Below, in pieces: positions 12,411 to 25,400 of a DNA stretch of 64,000 nt. The first letter of the stretch is position 1; each line of letters begins with the position of its first letter. The DNA is from Phoronis australis (taxonomy: Eukaryota; Phoronida; Phoronidae). Under the pieces are notes generated by a model that did not search any database, had not been told where the DNA came from, and saw only the letters and a list, made by a program, of their open reading frames with translations. Position numbers and translations under genes: made by a program. Location: assembly GCA_002633005.1 (NCBI GenBank), contig NMRA01000002.1, positions 1,519,023 through 1,583,022 of the forward strand. Reading direction: 5' to 3'.

Positions 12411-13941
12411 TTAGTCGCTATTGATCAAAGCCCAGTCAAGAGAAGAAATGACACACTGACTAGCGACTGTCACACATGCAGTTTTCAGAAAATCAAAAAA
12501 TCACAAATGTGTCATTTTGTAGATTTTAAAACCCAACAAGTACTGTTTTATTACAACCAAGACAGAATTGTTCGTTTTGATTACACTGGCTGTTATCAAT
12601 GAGCAATTCTACTTACCTCAGTGAAAGTTTAAATCGATGGCTTTACGATGTCAGTTACATTTTTGAAGATTATTTGACATATTCACCGCAGTTCCGTATA
12701 TTTAGATCCGACATGGCCTCGTTTCGAAGTGCGTGATGTCACACTGGTTATGCGTGTTATTCGATGTTGAAAAAACTTCTACGAACCAGTATACCTGCTT
12801 CTAACAGGTGGCGCTGTAATTTTTAGGGGGGCACTCCATTGCTTCCCCAGAACACGTTACGGTCCGACCATTACTCAAACGCGTTTTGGCGCATGCCGCG
12901 AATACTATCCACTTCATCCAAAACAATGAATTTACTTCCACACTACACCAAACCAGGTAAGTTGGTATAGGAACTGAGCGCACACTGACCGGCGTCCGAA
13001 ACTTTCATTGCTCACGGCCACTCACGGCTCTCTGGCTTTCGATGCGGCAACGATGGTCGTGTGGTTGGATGACTGTGGCCAGCTTAAAGATACTATTTCC
13101 GCTTCTTTTCAGTTAAAAACGTCATAAAAAGAATTGATCCAAATGCCCTTTCAACGCTGTAGTCATTTTTTATCAACGTAACCAGAGTGTATGGAATTTT
13201 CATTTTTTTTCTTAATTTCTCATTTGGCCGCCACACTTGTTGCCATTTTACTAGTTAAAACCTAAGCTCTAATTTGGGAAATGTTCACATTTTAGTGATT
13301 TCCCTCCAGTAAACTACTTCTGTTTTCTAAAAGGTGCAGGAAAATAAAAGAAAGAGTGTAAGTAATGAATTTTCAGAGATCATACAAAAACCAATGTTTT
13401 TTTCTGACATGGGCTTCCACCTCAGATTACCCAAACAACACAGGTGACACGCATACTACACAACGCGGCTCACAACTTGTTCGCGACACAATTCACTCTC
13501 CTCCGCTGGACTTACAAAACACGGTTGATAAGGTGGTGTAAAACCTTCAGTTGACAACTGAATTAAGATTGTACATTATGCCACAAGCTATGTTAACTGT
13601 AGAATTTAGCTCATCAAAAGTACATATTTTCTGAAAGCAAAAATTCTGTAAAAATTGATTTTGGCTTTATATCAATATGTCATTCATTGGGTCGCGTAAA
13701 CATGTAATTTAGTAAAATTCAGTGCAAAAAGAAGCTAACATTCATATAGCAAAACAACAGGATCGATAACAAGAAATTTGTATGACATAAACGTTCAAGA
13801 TGAAATCTCAAAAACGCTGACTATAAAGTTCCCTTAGTAGTCATTTGTTTTCGTTTTTTTTGCAACTTTAAAGTTTGTTTCATACAAATCTTATGAGTCC
13901 TATGAGTTTGTTATCAGGCCCTGTACTTAGGGACTTGCCGA

Positions 13942-14099
13942 CAGTGCTGTAGTGGTAAAGTTATAGGTAAGTAGGCGCTCAAAGCCCACGCCGTATCACG
14001 TTGAGTACTGAACGTAACTTACGGTGCGTAGGCGCTACGTACAAATGCCAAAAGGTGGTTGGCTGCGCTTACGTGCGCCTACGCCCCACTACAGCACTG
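13942..14099. mobile_element. hAT-type MITE with 8-bp target duplication
   Basis: The ends CAGTGCTGTAGTGG and CCACTACAGCACTG are perfect inverses. The flanks are CTTGCCGA (13934-13941) and CTTGCGGA (14100-14107), a 7-of-8 match. An 8-bp duplication and CAG-type ends fit the hAT superfamily. The interior is noncoding. Confidence 0.7.
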
Positions 14100-15986
14100 C
14101 TTGCGGAAGCCTGAGTATACTTCATGAGTGCTGGCAGGATGAGCCCAGAGCTCACAGCTAATCCGGTAGATTTGAATATAACCGATATATCGTTCTTTAA
14201 ATGAATTCGGTTGAGACCTGGCAATTATTTTTTTGTGTGCTTTCTGCCATAAGACATGACAACAATGACAAATACGTAGATACACAGCCTTCACGCAGCG
14301 ATTAAGGTGAAACAAAAGTGATCACTGACAATGAACTCAACGCCCTCCCCGGGTTTCCTCGACATCGTGTAAAACCACAACTTTACACAGTTTTCTGTTG
14401 TTAAAGCGCAGACACCATCTAGCTGAAAATGGAATTCTCTCCTGCTGTTTTTGATTTTTTGTTTGTTTGTTTCTACCGAATTGAAGTCACGAACCAACCT
14501 TGTCTGATTGTACTGAAACATCATTTCCGTTCGCTGTGGAACTATCTTTATTGAAAAAGCATTGCGAATTAGTTTTTGATGCAGCATCAAAACTGGCCCA
14601 AACTAAATAACAAAACTACAATTTGTCCTCCAGCACGCTTCTCAAAAACATGTAGCTCAAATCTGCTACCTACGTCGTATATTGGCCTGAGCGGATTTAT
14701 TGGTTCCCCATACGTGAACTATCTGGTGATGACAGATACTCACTTCCAAGTTTCATGATTTCGCCTAGACCCAGTTACCATCAGCTATCAAACGGCTCAT
14801 GCCTTAAATGATTCAAAGTAACTTAGCAACAAAGGGTTTCTTTCCCACCAAGGGCAGGGATTGGTTTTTCTAGATAATGGTTGTTGATATCCGCTCATGT
14901 ACAGCAACGCAGGCGGGCAGGAGGGCACGCACGCACACACGCATGCATATATAGTAAACTCACTCGCTGAGTTTCGCTGGTATAATTCAGTCGCAGTAAA
15001 TACGCAACACTAAGTGCAAACCGTGTCCTACGTTACACTTGTCTTTGTATTAAACTGCCTGGTGGACTACATGATAATTATAATTTTTTTCTACATAATA
15101 ACAACAACAAAACAATTGCAAACGGTGTTTTATCTACTCTCCGCAGCTGTCACCTATCAGGCTAGTCAACCCACCTTGTTTCCAAATAAGAAGACGTGAA
15201 CGCACTTCGAACTTGACTGTATTCTCGGCTTGCACGGTGCTGACTAAACGCCATTGAATCAATGAACTTTATTTGGTAATTCTACGAACTACTGAAAAAA
15301 GCGTTCAACCCCGAAACATAAACCAAAACAATAGTGGCGCAGCTACGGGCCGTAAAATTGCCTGGACAAATGAAAAACCACCAACGCATTGTAACCCTGA
15401 ACAAAACCATTATAATTGTCTCAGAATAAACGTTGCAAAGTTCGAAATGGCCGAAAAAGCCAATGGATTTCCATCTGAATCTTTAAAAAATGCAACGCTC
15501 CCGAATTTAATGTAGTATTGGTGGCCGTGGCCTCCGGGTAGTGGCGGCGGCTGCGGCGGCAGAGGTGTTGAATTTTGATGTTATCAATTACTTTGATATG
15601 TCAGTTATGTAGGTATCAATAACCGTATGTCGACAGTTACGCACCTTCCTGCAAAAACATCGTTTAATTTGGACCACCCTTACGGAAATGGGTCTCAAAA
15701 TGCCCCCTTGTTCAAAATAGATGTGTTCGGTCGATGACACCGAAGCGGCTGCACGCGCATAACCTATGATCAGTCTTCCATGACCAAAAACTTAATCTTT
15801 GATTTAGAGAACTTATGATTGGTTTTAAACTGTTCTTTTACTCGAATTTTAGATGTAATTTCAGAGCTTCGATAGAGTTGATAGTTCATTATACCACAAA
15901 TTAAATAGACATTAATTAATGTTTATATTGCCGTTTCGTTTATCCGTGCCAGTGGAGCTCTTCTTGCACTACCTAGGCGGATGTCC

Positions 15987-16163
15987 TCAGTCGCGGCGGC
16001 CGACACGGAGTTCAGTATGGTTAATGGTCTCAACATCTAAAAATGTCAGTTCTTGACAAATCGAGAAACGACTTTCCATCCGCAGTTTTACAGTGGTTGT
16101 CTCTAAATCAAAAACTCGCTTAGTTGGAGGACTAAACGCTACACTGCATCGAGCTGCCGACAT
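15987..16163 (-). other. Possible divergent ORF upstream of TMEM104
   Basis: A 58-codon frame starting MSAARCSVAFSPPTKRVF runs away from the TMEM104 promoter, in GC-richer sequence than its surroundings. It resembles no protein I know. It could be a first exon or chance. In human the gene head-to-head with TMEM104 is NAT9, and this frame does not resemble the NAT9 N-terminus. Confidence 0.15.
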
Positions 16164-16337
16164 CACTGAAATCGTTTTTTTTTTGTGGCCCCGGCTGCGA
16201 CCATTTTGACTAATTGACAACTCAGCTGTATGCAGGAGAAAATCCCAAGAACAAAAAAAAAAATCATCCAAACAAGCAAGAGGTACACCCCCCGGAATGA
16301 ATTCAACGCCTCCTTTTGACCTTTGACTCTCAGCTGT

Positions 16338-16360
16338 ATCACGGAAGTTGACGTAGTCGT
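16338..16360 (+). promoter_or_regulatory. Candidate TMEM104 promoter elements (ETS-like, CRE-like)
   Basis: ACGGAAGT (16341-16348) matches an ETS core and runs into TTGACGTAG, a CRE-like half site, about 110 bp upstream of the TMEM104 ATG. This is typical of TATA-less housekeeping promoters. Assigned by motif only. Confidence 0.35.
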
Positions 16361-16455
16361 CTGAGAGTCATGTGTCGTGCTCATTATTAGCGGTTGGGCA
16401 CGGGACTACGAAGGTGCACGAAAGAAAACTAACTCGAAACTTTTACCTCAAAATT

Positions 16456-19400
16456 ATGGCAGGAGACGGAGGCTCAGTCACAGAAGCAGGATCCCTGTAC
16501 TCGCCCTTGGTAAGATTGAAGTGAGAGAGTGGAATCGGAACTTCCTCAGTAGGCTACAGTCAGTAGGCTGGCTTACTATACTGCTAATACTAGTAATACT
16601 ATTACTATACTCCTATACAGTAACAGTTGTGAGGTTTGACAGTGCTCAGTACTGCTGAACTGGGAATCCTTCTTAATCTCAAGATCACGTACGCGTGAAC
16701 TTGGAATAGACCATGAAACTTAAAAAGTCCTCTCAAATAGTCACGTTCACGTTGATAAAAATGTGCAGTGCGCTAAATCAAATTACATTATGTGTTAATA
16801 AAACAATGTAATTCTTAACCTACCTGACTTCTCAGCTATTGCCAATCTTATTCACGAAACAAAATGTAATTAACCATTCACGTATTCAAGGTCCGGTGAA
16901 GGAGAAATGAGTGATCGTGAGACCTATAAGTGCAAAAATTCTTTACAAAGCGGAAAAAAATTCACGTGATTCAGACTTAATGAATTGAATTCTATGTTCA
17001 CGCATGCGGGATCTTGAGTTGAGATTAAACTAGGATTCCAAGTTCGCCCACAGCAGTACCACTGTCCCAACTAGTTGCTGTACAGACAGTGGCCATCCCA
17101 TAGACCCTCCGTACACCCAGCTTTTCGGTGCTTAATGCCGCATACCAATTATATTATAAAAGATCATGTTGCTATTACCGCATAGAGGGACACCAGATAG
17201 CAGGCTGTTGATTCTTTAATTCCTTCAAACTCAAACAAATACACCTGCATTTTTTTAACAGTCCTTCTTTCAGTTGTTCAAATCGGCAGCTGGCTATTTT
17301 TACACTGCTTGTGCCAGGAGATATCATTAGGCGTAGAAAAGGAATCTAATGCACATACTGACTTTCCTCAGTTGTCCCCAGTGTTAGTGAGAGGGTAGCA
17401 TACTGATTGTGTTGGGTTTGTTGACTCAAGCTACAAACTACACAGCTGCCTGGTTGTACTGAAATATTGCTTTGGAAAAAAGTTTGATTGCGGGAGTATT
17501 TGCTGGAGTTTTAAGGAAAACGGCTTCCTAAGGTGTCCCACTATGCACATAAGGTACTTATAGTAATGTGACTTTGATGGTTTAATCAGTGTGAGGCATA
17601 ATTCGCCGAAAATCTTTCAGCGTATGTTGGGCCGCCGTCTCTATTGCTAGTTGGGACAGTGGCACCATCTACTGCCATGTTTAAAATCTGAAGCCATGTT
17701 TGAATAGCAAGAGTTACAAGACAAATGATTGTAATAGTGTTGTATAATGGTTCTTATTTTTATTACTTTGCAATGAAAATGATATTGGCATGCGAGCAAG
17801 TGCAAATAACGTGTAACTAGTTAGGGGTTAGAGCAGTTACCTATCAGCGAAGTGTCTGTGTTTGCGGACCTAGCTTTCGAGCCCATCCTGGGCTATATTG
17901 GCGGGAGTCACATGGTCATCAGTGAGTGGTCCTTGGTGCTTGTCCAACACTACCTGGTGGCTGCTTCTTGTGAGGACGTGGGGTTGGACAACCACCAAGG
18001 ACACAAAACTACCGCCAGTACCCTGACAAAGGGCCCAGGACGGGCTCGAAAGCTTGGTCAACAAACACTTGCTGCCCATAGGTAACTACTCTATCCGCTG
18101 TACTATGTAACGGCGCCAGCAATGAACTTTTATTCTGTCGTGTTACTAGTTATTGTTTTTCTGAGTTGTCAGAAAGGAAAGTATGATAGAAAAACATGAT
18201 GTGGAATTTGCACCTGGTTTGAATTTTTGCTTCGCAGGAACCGGACTGAGAGAGAGCAAAAAGATTCTGACCATATTTGTGTCACTAGAGTTTTCAGAAA
18301 ATTTTGTTGTTTTTTCATTGCTAGGTGGGTCTGATCTATGTGTTCAACTTGATTGTGGGCACTGGAGCATTGACCATGCCTAAAGCCTTTGCTGAAGCAG
18401 GCTGGCTGATCAGTCTTGTATTAGTTGTGCTATTGGGTTTTGTTAGGTAAGTATGTGATATGCTCACAAGGTAGTTAGTGGGTCAATAATGGCCAATTTC
18501 AAAGTGGTTTATTAAGCTAGAAATACTACCTATGTGGCCAATTCTGACCACAGCACAGTATGTATGACCAAAGAAAGCATGCAGATTGTTAACTTGCCTT
18601 ATTTCACAACTCTATTTTTTGTGAGCTGCGCAAACGCAAATTCAAACGTTTTACACTCGTAAGTGTGGAAAGCAGGATGTTCTAAGGTAATAGCCACATT
18701 ACTTGAACAGTGCTCATTATTCCGTAAGTTTCAAAGTTAACTTTGATTTAATATCCTAGGCAACACTTTGCTTCAAACTTTGAAACTTGAACCAAAACCA
18801 AACAGTTCAAGCTTGCTTTTTAGTCTAAAAATCACACAATAATGTGGAGTTAAAATCAAGACTCGATGTAGGAACTTATAAATTGGTTAAAGTAAAAGTT
18901 ATAAAATTGTAGAGAAGATGTAATTCTTACATGAATGAGTAAAACTGAACAAACTGTTAAAATCTATAGTATCAAAATATGCATTTTAATTGTGCTTCAT
19001 TTTATTTTAGCTTTGTGACTGCAACATTCGTGATAGAAGCAATGGCGGCAGCCAATGGTTTATTGAGGTGGAAGAAAGAGCAGGAAGGTGAAACGGTAAT
19101 GACAAATTTGTCTGGGAGACAGAACAACTGTTACACAAACCAGTGTTCTTAGGGGGAATTATGGTATATTTGTCTGGGAGACAGAACCACTGTTAGACGA
19201 ACCAGTGTTCATAGGGGGAATTATGGTATATTTGTCTGGGAGACAGAACAACTGTTACACAAACCAGTGTTCTTAGGGGGAATTAGGGTATATTTGTCTG
19301 GGAGACAGAACGACTGTTACACAAACCAGTGTTCATAGAGGGAATTATGGTATATTTTTCTGGGAGACAGAACGACTGTTACACAAACCAGTGTTCATAG

Positions 19401-22400
19401 GGGGAATTATGGTATATTTGTCTGGGAGATAGAACGACAGTTACACAAACCAGTGTTCATAGGGGGAATTATGGTATATTTGTCTGGGAGACAGAACCAC
19501 TGTTACACAAACCAGGGTCTATTGGGGGAAATATGGTATATTTGTCTGGGAGACAGAACCACAGTTGCACAAACCAATGTCCATAGGGGAATTATGGTAT
19601 ATTTGTCTGGGAGACAGAACCACAGTTGCACAAACCAGTGTCTATAGGGGGAATTATGATAAATTTGTCTGGGAGACAGAACCACAGTTACACAACTCAA
19701 TGTTAATAGACAGCAGCCTGTGTCAGTAGGGAGTCATAAATTAGTTTTTTCTATTTTCATAAACTTTACTTCAACTCTTTAATTGACAATTAAATGTAGA
19801 CCATTCAAGTATTGCGCATGGATGGAAATTTCACCTACTCATGCGACAGTTGCTTTTATATGACTTTGCCGGATGAAATCCCTTGTCGGTAATTTTGACA
19901 TAGTGAGTGCACCTGAGTCAGTAAAACTTTTTATTTATATATGTCTTTTTGTCTAGAAGACATCACTCATAGAGGTGAAGTCCTTGATGCCAAAAATTAC
20001 AATTAAAGATTTCCGAAAATAATTCACTTAAAATTTTTTCCTGACATTGTGGAGCCACCTCTCTCCTTGTGGCAGGGAGTAGTAACTGTCTGATAATTGG
20101 CATCGGTAAAATTTTTGTTTTTCTTAGGCTGATTACTTTACATTGGTCTTAAATTGCGTCTGCTCAGTGCACGAAAGCCCAGTAAATGAGAGATCAAAAT
20201 TTTCTTCACCTTTAAATTAAATTGTTTTTGTTGAGAATTTTTTTAAATTAATATTTCACACATCGGCCTTAGTGTGTGATAAATAGGTCAAGAACTATCT
20301 AAGGTTTTGTGGGCTACATGCATTCTCAGTTGGCGGTTCGTCCTCCAAGAAACCAGGAGGTGTAGACAGATGCAATGCAAAATTTTCTTGTAGAAAGTTT
20401 TGTGGAACTTAAGCTGATTTCTTTCAAGCAGAGATCAAATCATTATTTCCTGACAATTACACTTTGTTGATTTAAAATGGTATTTCCTCGTGACTGATTG
20501 GTCTGGAAGAAACGTAAAAACTGCCAATCGCTCTCTGATTTTGCCACAATTGTCTAGATTTTGTTAATTTATGCGCCGTGATGTGATGGTCCCCCATGCA
20601 CCATTCAATATGTACTCAACGCTTGTCATGGTGGTAATAAGGGTGTTATTATTTTGGCACACATGTACCATTGTTTGAAGGATGTGGGCACAGTAAACCT
20701 TCACTGATGTAGTGCGAAATGTGGGTTTTGTCCTACTTCGGAACAGATGTTAGCACATGTTAAGAAACTACTGATGGTAAAATTGCACCAATTTTGGACA
20801 AAAATATAGTTGGGAATCCCCCAAAATGTTCCAGTCTTTGATTTGTGATGGCTGTGATACAAAACTTGAACATGGAGAAGCTTTTAATTTGGTGCTGCTT
20901 ATGTTCAATAGGGCTATCTTGGATTACACAGCGACACTTGAATCTCGCTGTATTTACCTACAATCCCATAAACATCTGTTGGGCACATTTGCTCGCCTTT
21001 TTTGTGCCATTGGTTCTGATTACGTTCTCAAGAATTTTGATGTGTCGGGTTAAAACTGAATAAATTGTAACACAAAATGACCATGATGTAGTCACAGGGT
21101 GGTCTTCGGGGACTCTAATCTGGACACATTTTTAAAACAGATTTCAATAGGCTATAGACCACTCACATTCCCCTGGTAATGTTGACAATGTAATTTTCCA
21201 ATATTTCGCAGCGTGCACATCTGTTCGTTGCAGACTGTTGAAGGTTGTGACAATCATCAGGAAGATGTGAGATTGAGTGATGAGAGACGACCTCTCCTCA
21301 GGACCTCTAATGGTACACGCACAGTTTAGCTTACTAACCCATCCCCCTCCCCACTACCGCTAACCAATTGCAGTAGTCATGTGAGAAAAATATCCAGTAG
21401 TTCTGTTAGTGAAGCAGATAATGTAACCGTTAGATGAAGCAAGAACACAATTTGGCTGAATTTTTTTATTCTAGCCAATTCTATTATGGCAACAATTTAC
21501 CTGGATTACCGCCGTGACGTGCCCCTCAGGTGCCATGTCAATGTGTTATTCATGTTCTTGGCTAGTTAGACACTCAGTCTGTAAAAGTCACCACTGTGAA
21601 AATCACACATTCTTGTTTTAATGAAAAGTAAAAACCCATTGCAAGTGACTTGTGTATCCATTTTGGAAGTTCATTCTTTACTTGTTCACTTCTGAACTTT
21701 TGTATGTTCTGTTCCATGGCTGTTGCAATAGCCACTTCCTGAAGTACTGCAGCGCCCTCTGTGAGACTCCGATATTTCCGAAGATTGCAAATGAGAATTG
21801 TTTTGTAAAGAATTACTATAGTTTTTTACACATTGGTGGTTATCTTGAGGGAAAATGGTTGTAATTTTTAATCCCTTGCACTTTTAGTCTGAAAAGGTGA
21901 CTTAGAAACACCATTCATGCCAAATCTTTTGTGTTTTTCTTTGCCTCAGAAATTTTGACACAAAATCCCATGGTACAGCATGCTTACTATGCTTTGGCAC
22001 ATTTCTGCTTCTTGATAGAATTTCGAAGCTTGTGCTTGGGTTTTACACTGCGTGGTGACAGAGCATTTGTAAAGTTGGGTTGCCGAGACGTGAAGCCAAG
22101 TTTTGTGCACACCTGGTCATTACATCTTGTTGGCAGGTTTGCGACCGCGCTGTGACTTGCACTGGGACAAGTTTACCCAGAACAAGTTACCCTACCTCAA
22201 TGAGGTGGAGTAAGTTGTCACACGCGTGTCGATTAGTTGCCCCAGCGCAAATATTGTCTACACTAACACTGTCGTTATGGCAATAAATCATTCTACTAGT
22301 AACTTGTTCTTTAGTTACTCATAGTATGAACTGTAATAACTAAGTTTAGTCCTCTACGATTGACCGTTTAACTAATAAATCACCTGTGACTTCAGGTAGC

Positions 22401-25400
22401 ACAAAAAACATAGATTTCTGCTATCACAATACTGTTTGCTTTTCTCCATGGCTGCTGCGAATAATGTAGTCTTCTTGTCATTTGTTTCAGTCTATAAGGT
22501 AGGTACATTTCTTGTTGAACACTCATTAAATGTTTTTGTAGCGAGAGATCTGTTTTGTTTCTAGTCAAAAGACAACAATGGAACAGACGGTGAGGACCAT
22601 GCGGCACCGTTACTACAACCATTTAGTGGTACATCCGGTTAAATTCAATGGGTTGTTGGTGATTGTTAACATTTTTCCTTTGTAAATTTAATGGGATTTT
22701 TTCCTCTTCATATTTACTTGGCGAAATTTTTTCACCAAGTGATGTTTTGCTTCTTTGTTCGCGTGCTATTGGTGGTATGTCTTGTCCAATCATCATGAAA
22801 TTTACACACCGTAAACATGTCTCACCCGAGTCTCGACAATTGATCGAAGCCTATTGTTTTTTATTAACACTGGATCCGAGGTAGCACTGTGACAGCTATT
22901 TCTTTAAATTTCTCTTTACACTGCCATTGCTCAGGTGAACTTTGCCGGATTTTTCTGAAAGTGAATAGATCTCGTCAGGGACTACCTGAAATGTGTCATA
23001 AATTTTTATATATTCTCGCAAATTTACCATTCTGGAGTTATTTGAAGTATTTGGGCGACTATTCCTTTGTTGATTGATCATTACTTGCTATTTTGTCAAT
23101 TGACACCAGTTGTTGGACACAATTTTTGTGCGATTGACATGAAATTTACACATTATGTATCCTGTCTGTGGCTCTTTGCCTATTGTTTTTTATTTAATGA
23201 GATGCAAGAAGTGGTATGGTGGGCATTTTAATTTTCATTTTTTCTTAGCATTAAGCTTTGGGGAATTTTCAAGGTTGATGTGTTAATAGAGGTCACCAAA
23301 ACCTGCATGAGGTGTGTTTTCTGTTTTTCATTACGACTTACCATATTCTTTTTTGATAAATGTTCAATTCTGACTCAAGCAGACAGTGCTTATTATCTGC
23401 TGTGGACAGTGGACAGGAAACACCAAAGTTGGAACTTTTTCACTTCAAATTTCATGTTTTTAAAAGTATTGATGATGCGTTTTGTCTAATTTTTGTGTTG
23501 TTGTTGACTTAAGTGCACATTTCTACATAAAGCTTTCCTTGGTAAAACTCATATGGACTTAAACATTGATTTTCCTAACAAAACTTGTTTTTGACATGCA
23601 ATTAGGACACTTTATAATACTTTGCTTTCATTAACAATGTAGTGCATGTATTCCTGTCTTATTGCCGACTCAATAGACTCATGGCGTACCCTTTCAGTGT
23701 TGATTACTGCAATTCAGGATGGCGTATTTAACGAAGCATATTGAATGAATATGAATTTAAGTTGCATAAACTCAACAGTATGACGAGACATGAATGCTTC
23801 AGTATAGATATGCTTAGATCAATATTTATGAAGGACGCTGAATGTTAAGTCTTCATTGATTGAAATTTTGTTATTATAATCAGGGTCTAGTCTTTGAAAT
23901 TTCATTTACAGTTAACTTAATTGCGTAACTTAATAATGATACAGAACTAGAGTTTGATCATAGGCCAGCATGAAGCATTTGCAAACTACAGACACATAGT
24001 CCACCACACATATCCCTAGTATTGTGACTTTGATTATTGAGATTTTCGGAAGACATCTAATCCAATATTTAGCAATCCTTTATCCTTAACTTTATTCGAT
24101 TACAGAAAAAATCAAGATTGATTTGGCATTTCCTGAACATTCAACATTTTGTCTGCCAAAAGAGGTGGATTTTTCTTACCCATTTCAGTCCAACTTGACC
24201 TTTGACCTCTCAGTTGACTTTTGGATTGACAGTACATCCCTAAAATAACACCAAAAATGGACTCTACTTCACACAAGTCATTGCAGGCGCCTATAAGCCA
24301 TTATGTTCAGAAGATGAAAGGGCAAAATTAGTTATGGCGTATGCTGCCATCTTGAATTATAAAAAGTACTCAAGGTTGCTCAAAGTGCAACTAATTTAAT
24401 TTTATTCTCCTAAACAAATGTGGTAAAATTCAAAGAGAAACTTAACTGTAAACAATATTATTATTATTACTATTTGTGAACGAGACTAAAAAGCACTGCT
24501 TCTGTCATCATCATCGTCACCATCATCGTCATCATCATCATCGTCATCAGTTTTCTCACTTGTCATTAAATTTTGCCATTTTCTAGTCTTTGAGTGCCAT
24601 CGCCTGACGTTTGTACCAATGCAACAGCTAGGTTACATTTCATATGAAATCAAAATGAAATTTATGTACAACATGTGACCCATCAATAGTTTCAGCCAAG
24701 ACCTCTTGTTTTGGTAGAAATCAGACATAAGACTATATCACCTTTTTGATCTTTCTGTTTACAAAGCCACATCTCTGGCATTCTGTGATTGAAATCTTTT
24801 TGAAACCTTTGTGTACTAAGAAGTAGATCACATCAAAAGAATTTTTTGTATGGTTTACTGCTCTTCAACTATTCAAGGTTTTCGGATGACTGCTCTTTTA
24901 TTGACTTGTTGTTTGCTGCATTTTTGTTAGTTTACCGTTAACTGAACAGGGCTTTGTTTCTAATTTTTTGTCATCTTCATCGCACCATCACCATTACTAC
25001 CACCACCACCACCATAAACCACTTTCGCCAAGTGTCATTCTCGAGAGGTTTGGGTTTTTTGGAATTCACCTTCAAATATTTCTCTTGAAATTTCATACTA
25101 AAGATTTTGATTGCTCTAAGTTACACAACAAAACACTGGTGTTATCCAGCCTTTGCAACATTTTCAAATTTTGTTTTAAGAATGTAAAATGCAGAAAAGG
25201 TTGTTAGCAATCTATTTTGGATTATACCAATTTCTTTTCCTTCTTCCTTTCTTTGTTGAAAGTGTTGCAAATTAAGGAAGAACGACTTTCAGATTAGGGT
25301 GTTGAAAAATGATCTTTTCACGATTGCTAAGATCTGATATCTGGGGAAGGTTTTTCTGACATTTTGCATTTTATTTCGTTCTGTGTTAAATCCTTTCTGA

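Larger units (their letters stand above)
8650..16340. other. Gene-poor region built largely of mobile-element remnants
   Basis: No exon chain was found. Open frames at 8935-9345, 9721-10032, 10078-10338 and 12300-12602 lie within or beside the inverted-repeat elements listed below and do not resemble known proteins. Plain AT-rich sequence fills 12600-13930 and 14110-15960. Confidence 0.55.

Noticed and set aside
15273-15515. 80-codon frame containing MAEKANGFPSESLKNA
   Set aside because: No donor at its end, no homologue recognised, no partner exon.
17852-18085. 77-codon frame just upstream of TMEM104 exon 2
   Set aside because: It lies inside the inverted SINE pair; the real first coding exon is at 16456-16509.
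19453-19700. Open frames with repeated VYLSGRQNH-like and SPRQIYH-like residues
   Set aside because: They are the two strands of the 62-bp minisatellite in TMEM104 intron 3.
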